From Thiotrichaceae bacterium (GTDB lineage Bacteria > Pseudomonadota > Gammaproteobacteria > Eutrophobiales > Eutrophobiaceae): a DNA stretch of 64,000 nucleotides. The position numbers and the translations under genes are program-made. This document shows positions 9,254 through 17,536 of the stretch, one piece after another (the stretch's first letter is position 1; each line of letters begins with the position of its first letter). The notes under the pieces were generated by a model. It saw only the letters and a program-made list of their open reading frames with translations, was not told the origin of the DNA and ran no database searches. The stretch spans positions 1 to 64,000 of the forward strand of contig DUBV01000056.1 in NCBI GenBank assembly GCA_012960105.1. Direction: 5' to 3'.

Positions 9254-10042
9254 ATGCCTTTGAATAAAGCACTCGCACTTAACTACATAGAGTATGGTCA
9301 AGGTCGACCTGTCATTATCCTCCACGGACTATTTGGTTCTGCTCGAAATTGGCAAGGTATCGCCCGCTCATTAGCAGAAAGTCATCATGTCATCACACCT
9401 GATCTGCGTAATCATGGGCTATCGCCTCACACCGATAGCATGTCATATGAGGAAATGGCAGAAGATATCATTACTCTTGCTGACAAATTAAAACTGGATG
9501 ACATCATTCTTGTCGGCCATAGCATGGGCGGCAAAGTTGCGATGACTGCCGCCTTGCAAAATCCAGAACATTTTACTGCTCTGATTGTTGCAGATATTGC
9601 CCCAGTCAACTACAAGCATGGTTTCAAATTATTGGTTGCAGCAATGAACTCTCTAGATTTAAAATCATTAAAGAACAGGAACGAAGCTGAAACGGAATTG
9701 CGAAAAACAACTAATGAAACCAGCGTCGTGCAATTTATATTACAGAACCTAATTCGGTCAGAAGGTAATTTCTGCTGGCGTATTAACCTTGAGCAGATTA
9801 CTGCCAGCTTGAGCTCTATTAGTGAATTTCCCTCGTCATTGAGCAGTATGAATAGTCGTCTACCCAGCTTATTTCTGGGAGGCGCTGAATCAGATTATCT
9901 CCTTAGTATTTACAATACGGCGATATACCAATATTTCCCGGCAGCCGAAATCACCATGATAGAAGGTGCTGGACACTGGTTACATGCAGAAAAACCCAAC
10001 GAATTTCTCAATGAAGTAAAAACATTCATTAATTATGTATAA
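9254..10042 (+). CDS. ybfF: Alpha/beta-fold hydrolase, YbfF-like esterase
   Basis: Small cytosolic serine hydrolase of 262 residues. It has the oxyanion-hole region HGLFGSARNW, the nucleophile elbow GHSMGG (S90) and the catalytic histidine in GAGHWLHAEKP (about H241). The layout and spacing match E. coli YbfF, an acyl-CoA/malonyl-CoA-type thioesterase and esterase; the physiological substrate is not fixed by sequence. It follows lpdA after a strong stem-loop and precedes argG by 60 bases. The ATG at 9254 has no clear Shine-Dalgarno. Confidence 0.88.
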   Translation: MPLNKALALNYIEYGQGRPVIILHGLFGSARNWQGIARSLAESHHVITPDLRNHGLSPHTDSMSYEEMAEDIITLADKLKLDDIILVGHSMGGKVAMTAALQNPEHFTALIVADIAPVNYKHGFKLLVAAMNSLDLKSLKNRNEAETELRKTTNETSVVQFILQNLIRSEGNFCWRINLEQITASLSSISEFPSSLSSMNSRLPSLFLGGAESDYLLSIYNTAIYQYFPAAEITMIEGAGHWLHAEKPNEFLNEVKTFINYV

Positions 10043-10102
10043 ATGTTGATACTTCCCTATTAAAAGCTAGAATGAGCCAACTTTTTAAGATTGAAATTGA
10101 CT

Positions 10103-11320
10103 ATGAAAAAGAAAGAAATTAAGAAAGTCGTCCTCGCCTATTCTGGTGGACTGGATACCTCAGTTATTGTTACCTGGTTACGAGATAATTACGATTGTGA
10201 AGTGGTTACATTTACTGCGGATCTCGGCCAAGGTGAAGAAGTCGAACCGGCACGAATCAAAGCAGAGAAAATGGGCGTTAAAGAGATCTATATTGAAGAT
10301 CTTAAAGAAGAATATGTCCGCGACTTTGTCTTTCCTATGTTTCGTGCAAATACCATCTATGAAGGTGAGTATTTATTAGGCACTTCCATTGCTCGACCAT
10401 TAATTGCAAAGCGCTTAATTGACATTGCCAATGAAACCGGTGCTGATGCAATCTCACACGGCGCAACCGGAAAAGGTAATGACCAAGTTCGATTTGAATT
10501 AGGTGCCTATGCACTGAAGCCTGATGTTCATGTCATTGCTCCATGGCGCGAATGGGATTTGAACTCACGTGAAAAATTATTAGCCTATGCAGAGAAGAAC
10601 GACATATCTATAGAAGCCAAACGTAAAGGTGGCTCTCCTTATTCTATGGATGCGAATTTATTACATATCTCTTATGAAGGTGGCGAACTGGAAGATCCAT
10701 GGTGTGAACCCGAAGAATCTATGTGGCGTTGGACAGTGTCACCGGAAAAGGCACCTGATGAAGCAGAGTATATTGAACTGGAATTCAAATCAGGTGATCC
10801 TGTTGCATTAAATGGTAAGAAATTATCAGCAGCAGACATGCTCGCTACTCTAAATAAACTTGGTGGTAAACATGGCATCGGTCGCGATGACATTGTTGAA
10901 AATCGTTATGTCGGTATGAAATCTCGCGGCTGTTATGAAACTCCTGGCGGCACCATCATGCTTAAAGCACATCGCGCAATGGAATCATTAACACTTGATC
11001 GCGAAGTCATGCATTTAAAAGATGAGCTAATGCCAAAATATGCCAAACTTATTTATAACGGTTATTGGTGGAGTCCAGAAAGAGAAGCACTACAAACACT
11101 AATTGATAGCACGCAAACTACGGTCAATGGCATAGTTCGCTTAAAGCTTTTCAAAGGTAATACTTACGTTACAGGCAGAAAGTCTGAGACCGATAGTCTC
11201 TTCGATGAAACCATTGCAACATTCGAAGATGATGAAGGTGCATACGATCAAAAAGATGCAGAAGGATTCATTAAATTAAATGCGCTACGCCTAAAAATAC
11301 AAGCTAGAAAAAAACAATAA
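10103..11320 (+). CDS. argG: Argininosuccinate synthase
   Basis: Joins citrulline and aspartate using ATP, the penultimate step of arginine synthesis. The N-terminal pyrophosphatase motif AYSGGLDTS is intact and the 405-residue length is typical. I chose the ATG at 10103 ([10 protein letters not shown]) over the in-frame TTG at 10091, because family members start just before the VVLAYSGG strand. It is followed by a good stem-loop at 11341-11374. Neighbours are not arginine genes, so this is a stand-alone unit. Confidence 0.96.
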   Translation: MKKKEIKKVVLAYSGGLDTSVIVTWLRDNYDCEVVTFTADLGQGEEVEPARIKAEKMGVKEIYIEDLKEEYVRDFVFPMFRANTIYEGEYLLGTSIARPLIAKRLIDIANETGADAISHGATGKGNDQVRFELGAYALKPDVHVIAPWREWDLNSREKLLAYAEKNDISIEAKRKGGSPYSMDANLLHISYEGGELEDPWCEPEESMWRWTVSPEKAPDEAEYIELEFKSGDPVALNGKKLSAADMLATLNKLGGKHGIGRDDIVENRYVGMKSRGCYETPGGTIMLKAHRAMESLTLDREVMHLKDELMPKYAKLIYNGYWWSPEREALQTLIDSTQTTVNGIVRLKLFKGNTYVTGRKSETDSLFDETIATFEDDEGAYDQKDAEGFIKLNALRLKIQARKKQ

Positions 11321-11340
11321 TACCTTAAAGTATATTTTTC

Positions 11341-11374
11341 AAATCCTCTTATCTAATAATAGCTAAGGGGATTT
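11341..11374 (+). terminator. Probable argG terminator
   Basis: AAATCCTCTTA (11341-11351) pairs with TAAGGGGATTT (11364-11374), 11 bp with one G-T pair and a 12-base loop, 20 bases after the argG stop. The following sequence is A/T-rich but lacks a clean T run. Confidence 0.55.
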
Positions 11375-11528
11375 ATTTAAAATAAAGCTCCCTCTCTAAA
11401 CCAGAATCGAAAGTATTTTAAATTTTGATTAATGTCTGATTCATGCAGAAATGGACGATATTAGTACCAACATTACCTGCTTGATTGTTATTGATATGTG
11501 ATAATCAACGAATATTAGTCCTAATAAC

Positions 11529-11558
11529 ACCGCCAATAACAATGACGGTTGGTTTTTT
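11529..11558 (+). terminator. Possible second terminator, imperfect hairpin plus T6
   Basis: ACCGCCA (11529-11535) and TGACGGT (11543-11549) pair with one mismatch around a 7-base loop, and T6 follows at 11553-11558. On the plus strand this could stop readthrough from argG. On the minus strand it follows the lysine-rich remnant. Weak because of the mismatch. Confidence 0.3.
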
Positions 11559-11634
11559 ATTGTAACTTTTTCTTTTTAACTAAGTTAATATTCGCAGCTT
11601 TCTTTTTAGCTGTGTTTTTTTTCACAGCTTTCTC
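11557..11634 (-). pseudogene. Lysine-rich protein tail remnant
   Basis: The minus strand encodes a tail reading EKAVKKNTAKKKAA then a short linker and KKKKLQ before a TAA stop at 11557-11559. An in-frame stop lies just upstream, so only about 25-30 codons are open and no start is visible. The composition recalls the Lys/Ala C-terminal tails of bacterial histone H1-like proteins. It could equally be chance coding of an A/T-rich stretch. Confidence 0.2.
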
Positions 11635-11917
11635 GTTAGATGATTTCAACTACAACCTTACCAGTATAAACTCAATTAAACAGTTAGCTGTTGATTACAT
11701 CAAACTCGACGCAAGACAATTTGGCGATATTAACGCCAATAATAATTATAATTACAAATTACTCGAGTCAATAAATGGCATTAACCATTTAGTCGGCGCG
11801 CAAACTATTATTAAATGTATCGACAACCCTGAAATAATTGAACCCTTATTTGAAATTGGAACAGACTATGTACAAGGCTATGCTATTGAAGCACCACAAG
11901 CTTTGAATAACAGCTAA
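11630..11917 (+). pseudogene. EAL-domain C-terminal fragment (c-di-GMP phosphodiesterase remnant)
   Basis: The translated stretch SLDDFNYNLTSINSIKQLAV, then DYIKLD, NHLVGAQTIIKCIDNPEI and DYVQGYAIEAPQAL follows the last third of an EAL domain in order (DDFGTGYSSL, DYIKID, TIAEGVE, QGYxxxxPxPL). The key positions are degraded: G-T-G-Y-S is replaced by N-Y-N-L-T, and the EGVET glutamate motif is replaced by K-C-I-D-N. The EAL motif itself and everything N-terminal are absent. An open frame extends back to 11549 but its first 27 codons are a Phe-rich run that does not look like protein. It is a dead gene end, not a functional enzyme. Confidence 0.65.
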
Positions 11918-11920
11918 ATT

Positions 11921-12526
11921 TTAAGTTCTAAATTTTTTAGCTATCCAGTAATCAGTGCTGGCAAACTTGCCACCACCAATGACGAATAAAGCAAGCAACA
12001 TAATGAAATAGGTTGCCGCAAACTCGATACCGTTATTAAGTATTACGAATGAACCATTTTCTGTTAGCCAACTGTAGTTACCATGTTCTTTTAATATATC
12101 TTTTGCACGATCCAACCGGTCGATCGCGCCAACCGTTCTTTCGGTTGCAAAGAAACCAGCTCCTTCAGCAATAGCTAACCATCCATTTTGTATATGCACA
12201 GTCACTACTGCAATAATCATAGTTATCATCAACGGTATAGATATCCAACGTATACCCAGACCTAAAAGCAATAATATTGCGCCGCCAGCTTCCGTTAACG
12301 AAGCCGACCATGCCATTAGTGTCGGGAAAGGTAATCCAAGACCCCAATCCGGATTTCCAAACCATGCAATCGTGTCTTCCATTGAACCGATTTTCTTTGA
12401 ACCTGCCACCCAAAAGATAGGCACAAGATAGAGTCGTAATAATAAAGGTCCAATAAAACCAATCGCTTCTATAATTTTCTCAAGTAAATCCTGAGTCCAA
12501 TTTAATAAGTTTATTACTGTTGACAT
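11921..12526 (-). CDS. hvfX: DoxX-family membrane protein of the RiPP metallophore operon (HvfX-like)
   Basis: A 201-residue integral membrane protein with four main hydrophobic segments: about residues 20-40, around 75-95 (GGAILLLLGLGIRW), 95-112 and 165-185. It matches the DoxX family. It is the last of four genes running leftward from 14541 and lies 53 bases after the DUF2063 gene. DoxX proteins are regular members of DUF692/DUF2063 RiPP operons, where a role in copper handling or maturation at the membrane is proposed; the exact function is not established. An unusual feature is a polar insertion of about 45 residues before the last helix. Confidence 0.82.
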   Translation of the reverse strand: MSTVINLLNWTQDLLEKIIEAIGFIGPLLLRLYLVPIFWVAGSKKIGSMEDTIAWFGNPDWGLGLPFPTLMAWSASLTEAGGAILLLLGLGIRWISIPLMITMIIAVVTVHIQNGWLAIAEGAGFFATERTVGAIDRLDRAKDILKEHGNYSWLTENGSFVILNNGIEFAATYFIMLLALFVIGGGKFASTDYWIAKKFRT

Positions 12527-12579
12527 GACTAATTTCCCTTCAATTATTATTTTTCAATTTCGTCTTGTATAGTTTTTGA

Positions 12580-13374
12580 TTATTCTTTCGTTCCCAATAT
12601 GATGTCTTTGCTTTTAAAATCTTGCATAATTTCAAGACCACCATTAATTACAGCTTCAGGGTTAGGGTGTTGTAGTTGTTCAACTATTGATAATAAGATC
12701 TCTTTCCCTGTTCTAGTATTTTCATTTGAACATTCTTCGAACAACTTGGCGGAAACGGTATTAAGCTCGATAAATCCAACTTCATCTTGTCGATCGCGAT
12801 AGATGACAATATAGGTAGCTTGTTCTGGTAATATTTCAGGAAGATTATCAGGACTTATCATATGCACAGGCCATTGATAAGCGAATGGCATAGCCAAAGA
12901 ACTAAGAACAGGAATCCCTTCCAGTAAGTCACCCTGTCGTTCAATTCCTTCAAATGAAATCTCGCGAGAATCCATTGCAATAGATGTTTCTATCCATTCG
13001 TAATGCGCTAACTCTAATAGAAAAGGATAGTCGGCTGAATCTTCAACGCGTTCATGTTCAAGATAATGTATAAACTCCTGCGGCATTTTTGGAAATAATG
13101 GCGTATGCGATTGATGATTACACACATAATCTCTCATCATCCTATGCCATGCTTCATCTTCAATAATTTTTCTAAGAATAGGAAAACTACTCGCCATAAA
13201 ACCTTCGATATTGTTATAAACCAGTTCTCGATATATTTTAATTCGCCGATCTTCAATGTTTTCGGGCGCGGCATTATTTTCCGGATCGCGCATGTGTTGG
13301 GTAAACACATACTGCACATCCTGAAAATGATTAGCTTTGTTTTTCGTTGATAAGCTCATCTGACGAATGATCAA
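12580..13374 (-). CDS. hvfC: DUF2063 RiPP maturation partner protein (HvfC-like)
   Basis: The N-terminal half has the DUF2063 pattern: RRIKIYRELVYNNIEGF, then SSFPILRKI and LLELAHYEWIE. This domain binds the precursor and works with the MNIO enzyme to modify it. The C-terminal half (about 160-264) is the second HvfC-type domain and includes YQWPVH and YIVIYRDRQDEVGFIELN. The gene overlaps the 3' end of hvfB by 44 bases if the ATG at 13374 is used, or by 29 from the ATG at 13359; neither has a clear Shine-Dalgarno, so translational coupling is likely. Confidence 0.85.
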   Translation of the reverse strand: MIIRQMSLSTKNKANHFQDVQYVFTQHMRDPENNAAPENIEDRRIKIYRELVYNNIEGFMASSFPILRKIIEDEAWHRMMRDYVCNHQSHTPLFPKMPQEFIHYLEHERVEDSADYPFLLELAHYEWIETSIAMDSREISFEGIERQGDLLEGIPVLSSLAMPFAYQWPVHMISPDNLPEILPEQATYIVIYRDRQDEVGFIELNTVSAKLFEECSNENTRTGKEILLSIVEQLQHPNPEAVINGGLEIMQDFKSKDIILGTKE

Positions 13375-14185
13375 ATTGATGTTTTTTTATAATGTCTACT
13401 TCTTTAAGCAAAATATCTAATGGAGGAATATTAAAATCACGTTCAAGTAATGTCGGAAAAACACCGAAATTCTCATAAGCAACATCAAGTAATTTCCACA
13501 CAGGGTCTATAACATCTGCTCCATGGGTATCGACACGCAAATCCTCTTCTTCTACATAGTGACCAGCAATATGCGCATAGGCTATGCGTTCGCTCGGTAA
13601 TGCCTTGAGAAATTTTTCGGCATCATATTTATGATTAATACTATTAACATAGATATTATTAATATCGATATGAAAATAACAATCGGCTTCTTCTAACACT
13701 GCGTTAATAAAATCGATTTCCTCCATCTCTTTACCAATTGCAGCATAGTAAGAAGCATTCTCCATTGCGATACGTTGTCCAAGGATGTCCTGAACACGTT
13801 TGATTCTTTCTACAACGTATTTGATTGCTTCTTCGGTAAAGGGGATCGGCATTAGATCATAGAGATGAGCTGTATCAGCACAATAACTCAAATGCTCGCT
13901 ATAAAGAGTAATTTTATGTTGTTCTAGAAATTTTTTAACTTTTTGTAAAAAAGCTTCGTCTAATGGCGCACTGCCACCAATATTTAATGATAAACCATGA
14001 CAAACGATGGGTATTTGTTCTGAAATTTTTCTAAATTGGTGGCCAAATTTACCACCTACGTCTATCCAGTTTTCAGGCGCGACTTCCATAAAATCGACCT
14101 GATCTGGTAGTGACTCTGCAAGCGAGCCTAGAAAGGCTCGCCGCAGACCTAATCCTGCACCATGTACAGGATAATTTTTAGACAT
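13331..14185 (-). CDS. hvfB: MNIO (DUF692) multinuclear iron oxidase, RiPP maturase (HvfB-like)
   Basis: A 284-residue TIM-barrel enzyme of the DUF692 family. Known members use two or three iron ions to oxidise cysteine residues of a precursor peptide, giving oxazolone/thioamide or thiooxazole groups that bind copper. Candidate metal ligands are in place: H63 (VCHGLSLNIG), H98 (YSEHLSY), E142 (AMENASYY), H172/D174 (HIDINN), H205/H209 (HIAGH), D219/H221 (DTHG) and E249 (LLERD). The gene lies 20 bases after the precursor gene and overlaps hvfC, so the products should be made together. Substrate assignment follows from the neighbouring EGxCG precursor. Confidence 0.9.
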   Translation of the reverse strand: MSKNYPVHGAGLGLRRAFLGSLAESLPDQVDFMEVAPENWIDVGGKFGHQFRKISEQIPIVCHGLSLNIGGSAPLDEAFLQKVKKFLEQHKITLYSEHLSYCADTAHLYDLMPIPFTEEAIKYVVERIKRVQDILGQRIAMENASYYAAIGKEMEEIDFINAVLEEADCYFHIDINNIYVNSINHKYDAEKFLKALPSERIAYAHIAGHYVEEEDLRVDTHGADVIDPVWKLLDVAYENFGVFPTLLERDFNIPPLDILLKEVDIIKKHQFDHSSDELINEKQS

Positions 14186-14205
14186 TTAATACAATCTCGT
14201 AGCAA

Positions 14206-14541
14206 TTATTTATTACCGCCACATTTACCTTCGCCACATTTACCTTCGCCACATTTACCTTCTTTTTTCTTATCGCCACAAGAACCTTCACCTTTCTTAT
14301 CGCCACAAGAACCTTCACCTTTCTTATCGCCACAAGAACCTTCACCTTTCTTATCGCCACAAGAACCTTCACCTTTCTTATCGCCACAAGAACCTTCAGC
14401 GACTTGATAACCGCCGTTAGTTAGTTGGTTGGCAGCAAAAGGGTTATCAGCAGCATTAATAATTGGGCTTGCAGTTAATGAAATAGCAAAAGTAGTACCT
14501 AGAGCTACAGCTAATGGGTTAAGTTTGTTTTTAACTGACAT
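14206..14541 (-). CDS. hvfA: Cysteine-repeat RiPP metallophore precursor (HvfA/bufferin-like)
   Basis: A 111-residue precursor. Residues 1-30 form a Sec signal peptide (basic start, hydrophobic core, cleavage near INA-AD). After a short DNPFAANQL leader-like segment come eight E-G-x-C-G motifs: EGSCG five times (C52, C61, C70, C79, C88, each 9 residues apart) then EGKCG three times (C97, C102, C107). There are no other cysteines. EGKCG is the motif modified by HvfB/HvfC in Haemophilus-type systems to give copper-binding sites. The ATG has AGGAG at 14551-14555, the best ribosome binding site of the operon, as expected for an abundant precursor. Serine in place of lysine in five motifs is the oddity. 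Confidence 0.88.
   Translation of the reverse strand: MSVKNKLNPLAVALGTTFAISLTASPIINAADNPFAANQLTNGGYQVAEGSCGDKKGEGSCGDKKGEGSCGDKKGEGSCGDKKGEGSCGDKKKEGKCGEGKCGEGKCGGNK
14218..14262 (-). repeat. Three perfect 15-bp tandem repeats encoding EGKCG
   Basis: Plus-strand unit GCCACATTTACCTTC repeats exactly three times (14218-14232, 14233-14247, 14248-14262). Each encodes one E-G-K-C-G block near the precursor's C-terminus. Nucleotide identity between units implies recent duplication. Confidence 0.9.
14281..14388 (-). repeat. Four perfect 27-bp tandem repeats encoding GEGSCGDKK
   Basis: A 27-bp unit recurs without a single change at 14281-14307, 14308-14334, 14335-14361 and 14362-14388, with a 10-base partial copy after it. 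Each unit codes for G-E-G-S-C-G-D-K-K. The length is a multiple of three, so gain or loss of units by slippage or recombination would keep the frame and change the number of cysteines. There are no spacers, so this is not a CRISPR array. Confidence 0.92.
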
Positions 14542-14602
14542 TTTTAATTTCTCCTGGAAATATTAACAATAAATCTACCCTTTCGGGCTTATATTAAGTT
14601 TT

Positions 14603-14631
14603 TTTATATGAGGAAAGGCACACATCAACAA
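14603..14631 (-). promoter_or_regulatory. Candidate sigma-70 promoter of the hvf operon
   Basis: On the minus strand, TTGTTG (14626-14631) is followed by a 17-base spacer and TATAAA (14603-14608). Transcription would start near 14596, giving a leader of about 55 bases to the hvfA ATG. I see no obvious operator palindrome beside it, so the metal-responsive regulator is unknown. Confidence 0.45.
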
Positions 14632-14756
14632 GGGATGATTTCGCACCCCTTTATGCCCAACAAAGCTATTGACTAGATCAATATAGAAAAGTTTCTAAAA
14701 TAAATAAAAATTACCAATAATCTTGGCAGAGTAGATATTTCTGCCTGTATTACCGT

Positions 14757-16262
14757 TTATTTTTGGCGCATATGAGGAAAAAGAATGACATCACGGATAG
14801 TAGGAGAATCCGTTAAGAACATGACTAATCGGTCAATACCGATACCCTCACCTGCCGTTGGCGGCATACCATACTCAAGCGCAGTAATGTAATCCTCATC
14901 AAAGTGCATCGCTTCAGTATCACCGGCTTCCTTATCTTCTACTTGCTTCCGGAATCGTTCAGCCTGATCTTCCGAATCATTTAACTCTGAGAAACCATTG
15001 GCAATTTCTCGACCACCGATAAAGAATTCAAATCGATCTGTGACAAAAGGGTCGTCATCATTTTTACGCGCTAATGGTGAGACTTCAGTAGGGTATTGAG
15101 TAATAAAGGTAGGAGTTAACAATTTAGCTTCGACTGTCTTTTCGAAAATTTCGATCTGAATCTTGCCTAAGCCATAACTATCTTCTAATGATATATCGAG
15201 TTTTTCAGCGATACTACGAGCACTTTCAATCGATTGTAGATCTTCTACAGTGAGTAAATCATTAAATTTCAAAATTGATTCAACAACTGTCATCCGATCA
15301 AATGCCTGCGCTAAATCATAAGTCTGTTCTTGATAAGTTACTTCGGTGGTACCAAGAATTTCCATAGCCATCTTACGTAGCATGTCTTCGGTCAGGTTCA
15401 TTAAGTCTTCATAATCTGAATAAGCTTGATAAAACTCAAGCATGGTAAATTCCGGATTATGTCTTGGAGACAAACCTTCGTTACGAAAACTGCGATTTAT
15501 TTCAAATACTTTTTCAAAGCCACCGACTACTAAACGTTTCAGATACAACTCAGGCGCTATACGCAAAAACAACTCCATATCCAGACTATTGTGATGCGTC
15601 GTAAAAGGACGTGCAGTCGCACCACCAGGGATGACATGCATCATCGGCGTTTCTACTTCCATATAATTTTCATTCTTCAAATAAGCACGAATGAAATCGA
15701 TGACCTGTGATCGGATTTTGAATGTATTACGTGTTTCCTCATTCATAATAAGGTCTACATAACGCTGACGATAACGTTTTTCCTGATCCGTCAGGCCATG
15801 AAATTTTTCTGGTAAGGGTTGTAGAGATTTAGTTAATAAGGATATTGAATCAACATGGATACTTAATTCACCTTTATTAGTTTTCATCACTGTGCCGGTT
15901 GCACCAATAATGTCACCAACATCCCATTTTTTGAATCCGCTGTTATAGAGTCCTTCGGGTAAATCATCACGCCTGACATAGAGTTGAATCTTGCCAGACA
16001 TATCCTGTAAATGAGCAAACGATGCCTTACCCATAATTCGCCGACTCATCATACGTCCTGCAATAGCAACTTTCACGGACTCTTCTTCAAGTTCTTCCTT
16101 GGTTTTTTCACCATGCTTACCAAGTAAGTCTGCCGCTAATGAGTCACGTCTAAAATCATTACGGAATACATTGCCTGATTCGCGTAAGGCATGTAACTGT
16201 TGGCGACGTTGCGCGATCAGATCATTTTCATTTTGGTTTTCGTTTTCGTTTTCTTCGCTCAT
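14757..16262 (-). CDS. lysS: Lysyl-tRNA synthetase, class II
   Basis: Charges tRNA-Lys. The 501-residue protein has an N-terminal OB-fold anticodon-binding domain (about 60-170) and a class II catalytic core: motif 1 around GGATARPF, motif 2 in [16 protein letters not shown], motif 3 in [11 protein letters not shown]. An acidic Glu/Asn-rich N-terminus ([14 protein letters not shown]) precedes the first domain. It follows prfB by 78 bases on the same strand, the conserved prfB-lysS pair of gammaproteobacteria. A GGCAGA/TCTGCC stem lies 11-31 bases past its stop, without a strong T run. Confidence 0.97.
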   Translation of the reverse strand: MSEENENENQNENDLIAQRRQQLHALRESGNVFRNDFRRDSLAADLLGKHGEKTKEELEEESVKVAIAGRMMSRRIMGKASFAHLQDMSGKIQLYVRRDDLPEGLYNSGFKKWDVGDIIGATGTVMKTNKGELSIHVDSISLLTKSLQPLPEKFHGLTDQEKRYRQRYVDLIMNEETRNTFKIRSQVIDFIRAYLKNENYMEVETPMMHVIPGGATARPFTTHHNSLDMELFLRIAPELYLKRLVVGGFEKVFEINRSFRNEGLSPRHNPEFTMLEFYQAYSDYEDLMNLTEDMLRKMAMEILGTTEVTYQEQTYDLAQAFDRMTVVESILKFNDLLTVEDLQSIESARSIAEKLDISLEDSYGLGKIQIEIFEKTVEAKLLTPTFITQYPTEVSPLARKNDDDPFVTDRFEFFIGGREIANGFSELNDSEDQAERFRKQVEDKEAGDTEAMHFDEDYITALEYGMPPTAGEGIGIDRLVMFLTDSPTIRDVILFPHMRQK

Positions 16263-16340
16263 AAGTATTGTGCTGTAGTGACTCTATGTTAATGTATCGG
16301 TTGATATTAACAGATATGGCTAATATTCTGTGATTAAATA

Positions 16341-17439
16341 TTACAATCCATGTTTAAGGCTAGCTTCCATAAACATATCCAAGCCACCATCGAGTACCGC
16401 CTGAGTATTTCCCGTTTCCACGCCGGTTCTTAAATCCTTAATCCGTGATTGATCCAGAACATAAGATCGTATTTGACTTCCCCAACCGATGTCTGCTTTG
16501 GAATCTTCTCGTTCCTGTTTTTCTGCATTCACTTTTTGCATTTCAAACTCATACAATTTTGCACGTAATTGCTTCATTGCATGATCTTTATTCTTATGTT
16601 GTGAACGATCATTTTGACATTGTGCAACGATACCGGTGGGAATATGCGTTAATCTAACAGCTGAATCTGTTTTGTTAACATGCTGCCCACCAGCGCCACT
16701 GGCTCGATAAGTATCGATACGTAAATCTGCGGGATTAATCTCAATTTCAATATTGTCATCAACTTCAGGAGAAACAAAAACAGAAGAAAATGAAGTATGT
16801 CGACGATTCCCTGAATCAAACGGTGATTTTCTCACCAAACGATGCACACCTGTTTCGGTACGTAACCAACCAAAAGCGTAGTCGCCTGTATATTGAATGG
16901 TGGCACTTTTTATTCCGGCAACTTCGCCAGCAGAGACTTCAATCAATTCTGTTTTGAAACCATGCTGTTCTCCCCAACGTAAATACATACGTAACAACAT
17001 ATCGGCCCAATCCTGCGCTTCAGTTCCACCAGAACCAGATTGAATATCGAGAAAGGCATTATTGGCATCCATTTCACCAGAAAACATACGTCGGAATTCC
17101 AGCTTGGCAAGTTGCTGCTCATTAGCCTCGAGATCTTCAGATACTGCAGAAACAGTATCTTCATCATCCTCTTCAGCACCAAGTTTTAATAAATCAATTG
17201 AATCAGAAAGTGACTCTTCCAGAATGTCTACAGTGTTGACTACGTTTTCCAGTTCAACACGCTCTTTACCTAGCTGTTGTGCTCGCTCTGGGTCATCCCA
17301 GACATCCGGTTGCTCAAGTTCGCGTAATACTTCTACCAGCCGTTCAGACTTTTCATCGTATTCAAAGATACCCCCTTAGCGATTTAACACGCTCTTGCAT
17401 ATCGGAGATGTTGCTAAGAAATGGACTAATTTCGAGCAT
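16341..17439 (-). CDS. prfB: Peptide chain release factor 2 (programmed +1 frameshift)
   Basis: Recognises UAA and UGA stop codons. The first 25 codons run from the ATG at 17439 ([10 protein letters not shown]) to an in-frame TGA at 17362-17364. Translation must shift +1 at CTT-TGA to continue as EYDEKSERL, the conserved continuation after LRGYL. The main frame then runs to 16341 with the RF2-type codon-recognition region SPFDSGNRR and the hydrolysis motif GGQ in [11 protein letters not shown]. The shift makes the gene self-regulating: low RF2 promotes frameshifting. A simple ORF search finds only the downstream 248 codons. It sits upstream of lysS. Confidence 0.95.
17362..17377 (-). promoter_or_regulatory. 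prfB programmed frameshift site
   Basis: On the minus strand the site reads AAGGGGGTATCTTTGA: an internal Shine-Dalgarno-like AAGGGGG (17371-17377), three bases, the slippery CTT codon and the TGA stop (17362-17364). This is the canonical RF2 autoregulatory frameshift signal. Confidence 0.95.
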
Positions 17440-17536
17440 TTTAATTAAGCCTGATAAATAAAAAGGCGCATTCTACTATATACCTTTGGAAAGAGCAGTA
17501 GTGACCAAAATATAATATGGACGAGCTTAATTTGAA

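Noticed and set aside
14178-14387. Repetitive open frames on both strands across the precursor repeats (for example Val-Arg-Lys-rich)
   Set aside because: These are shadows of the tandem repeats; only the frame with the signal peptide, Shine-Dalgarno and EGxCG motifs makes sense.
14281-14388. Regularly spaced repeat that could be taken for a CRISPR array
   Set aside because: The 27-bp units are directly adjacent with no spacers and encode a peptide repeat in frame with the hvfA start.
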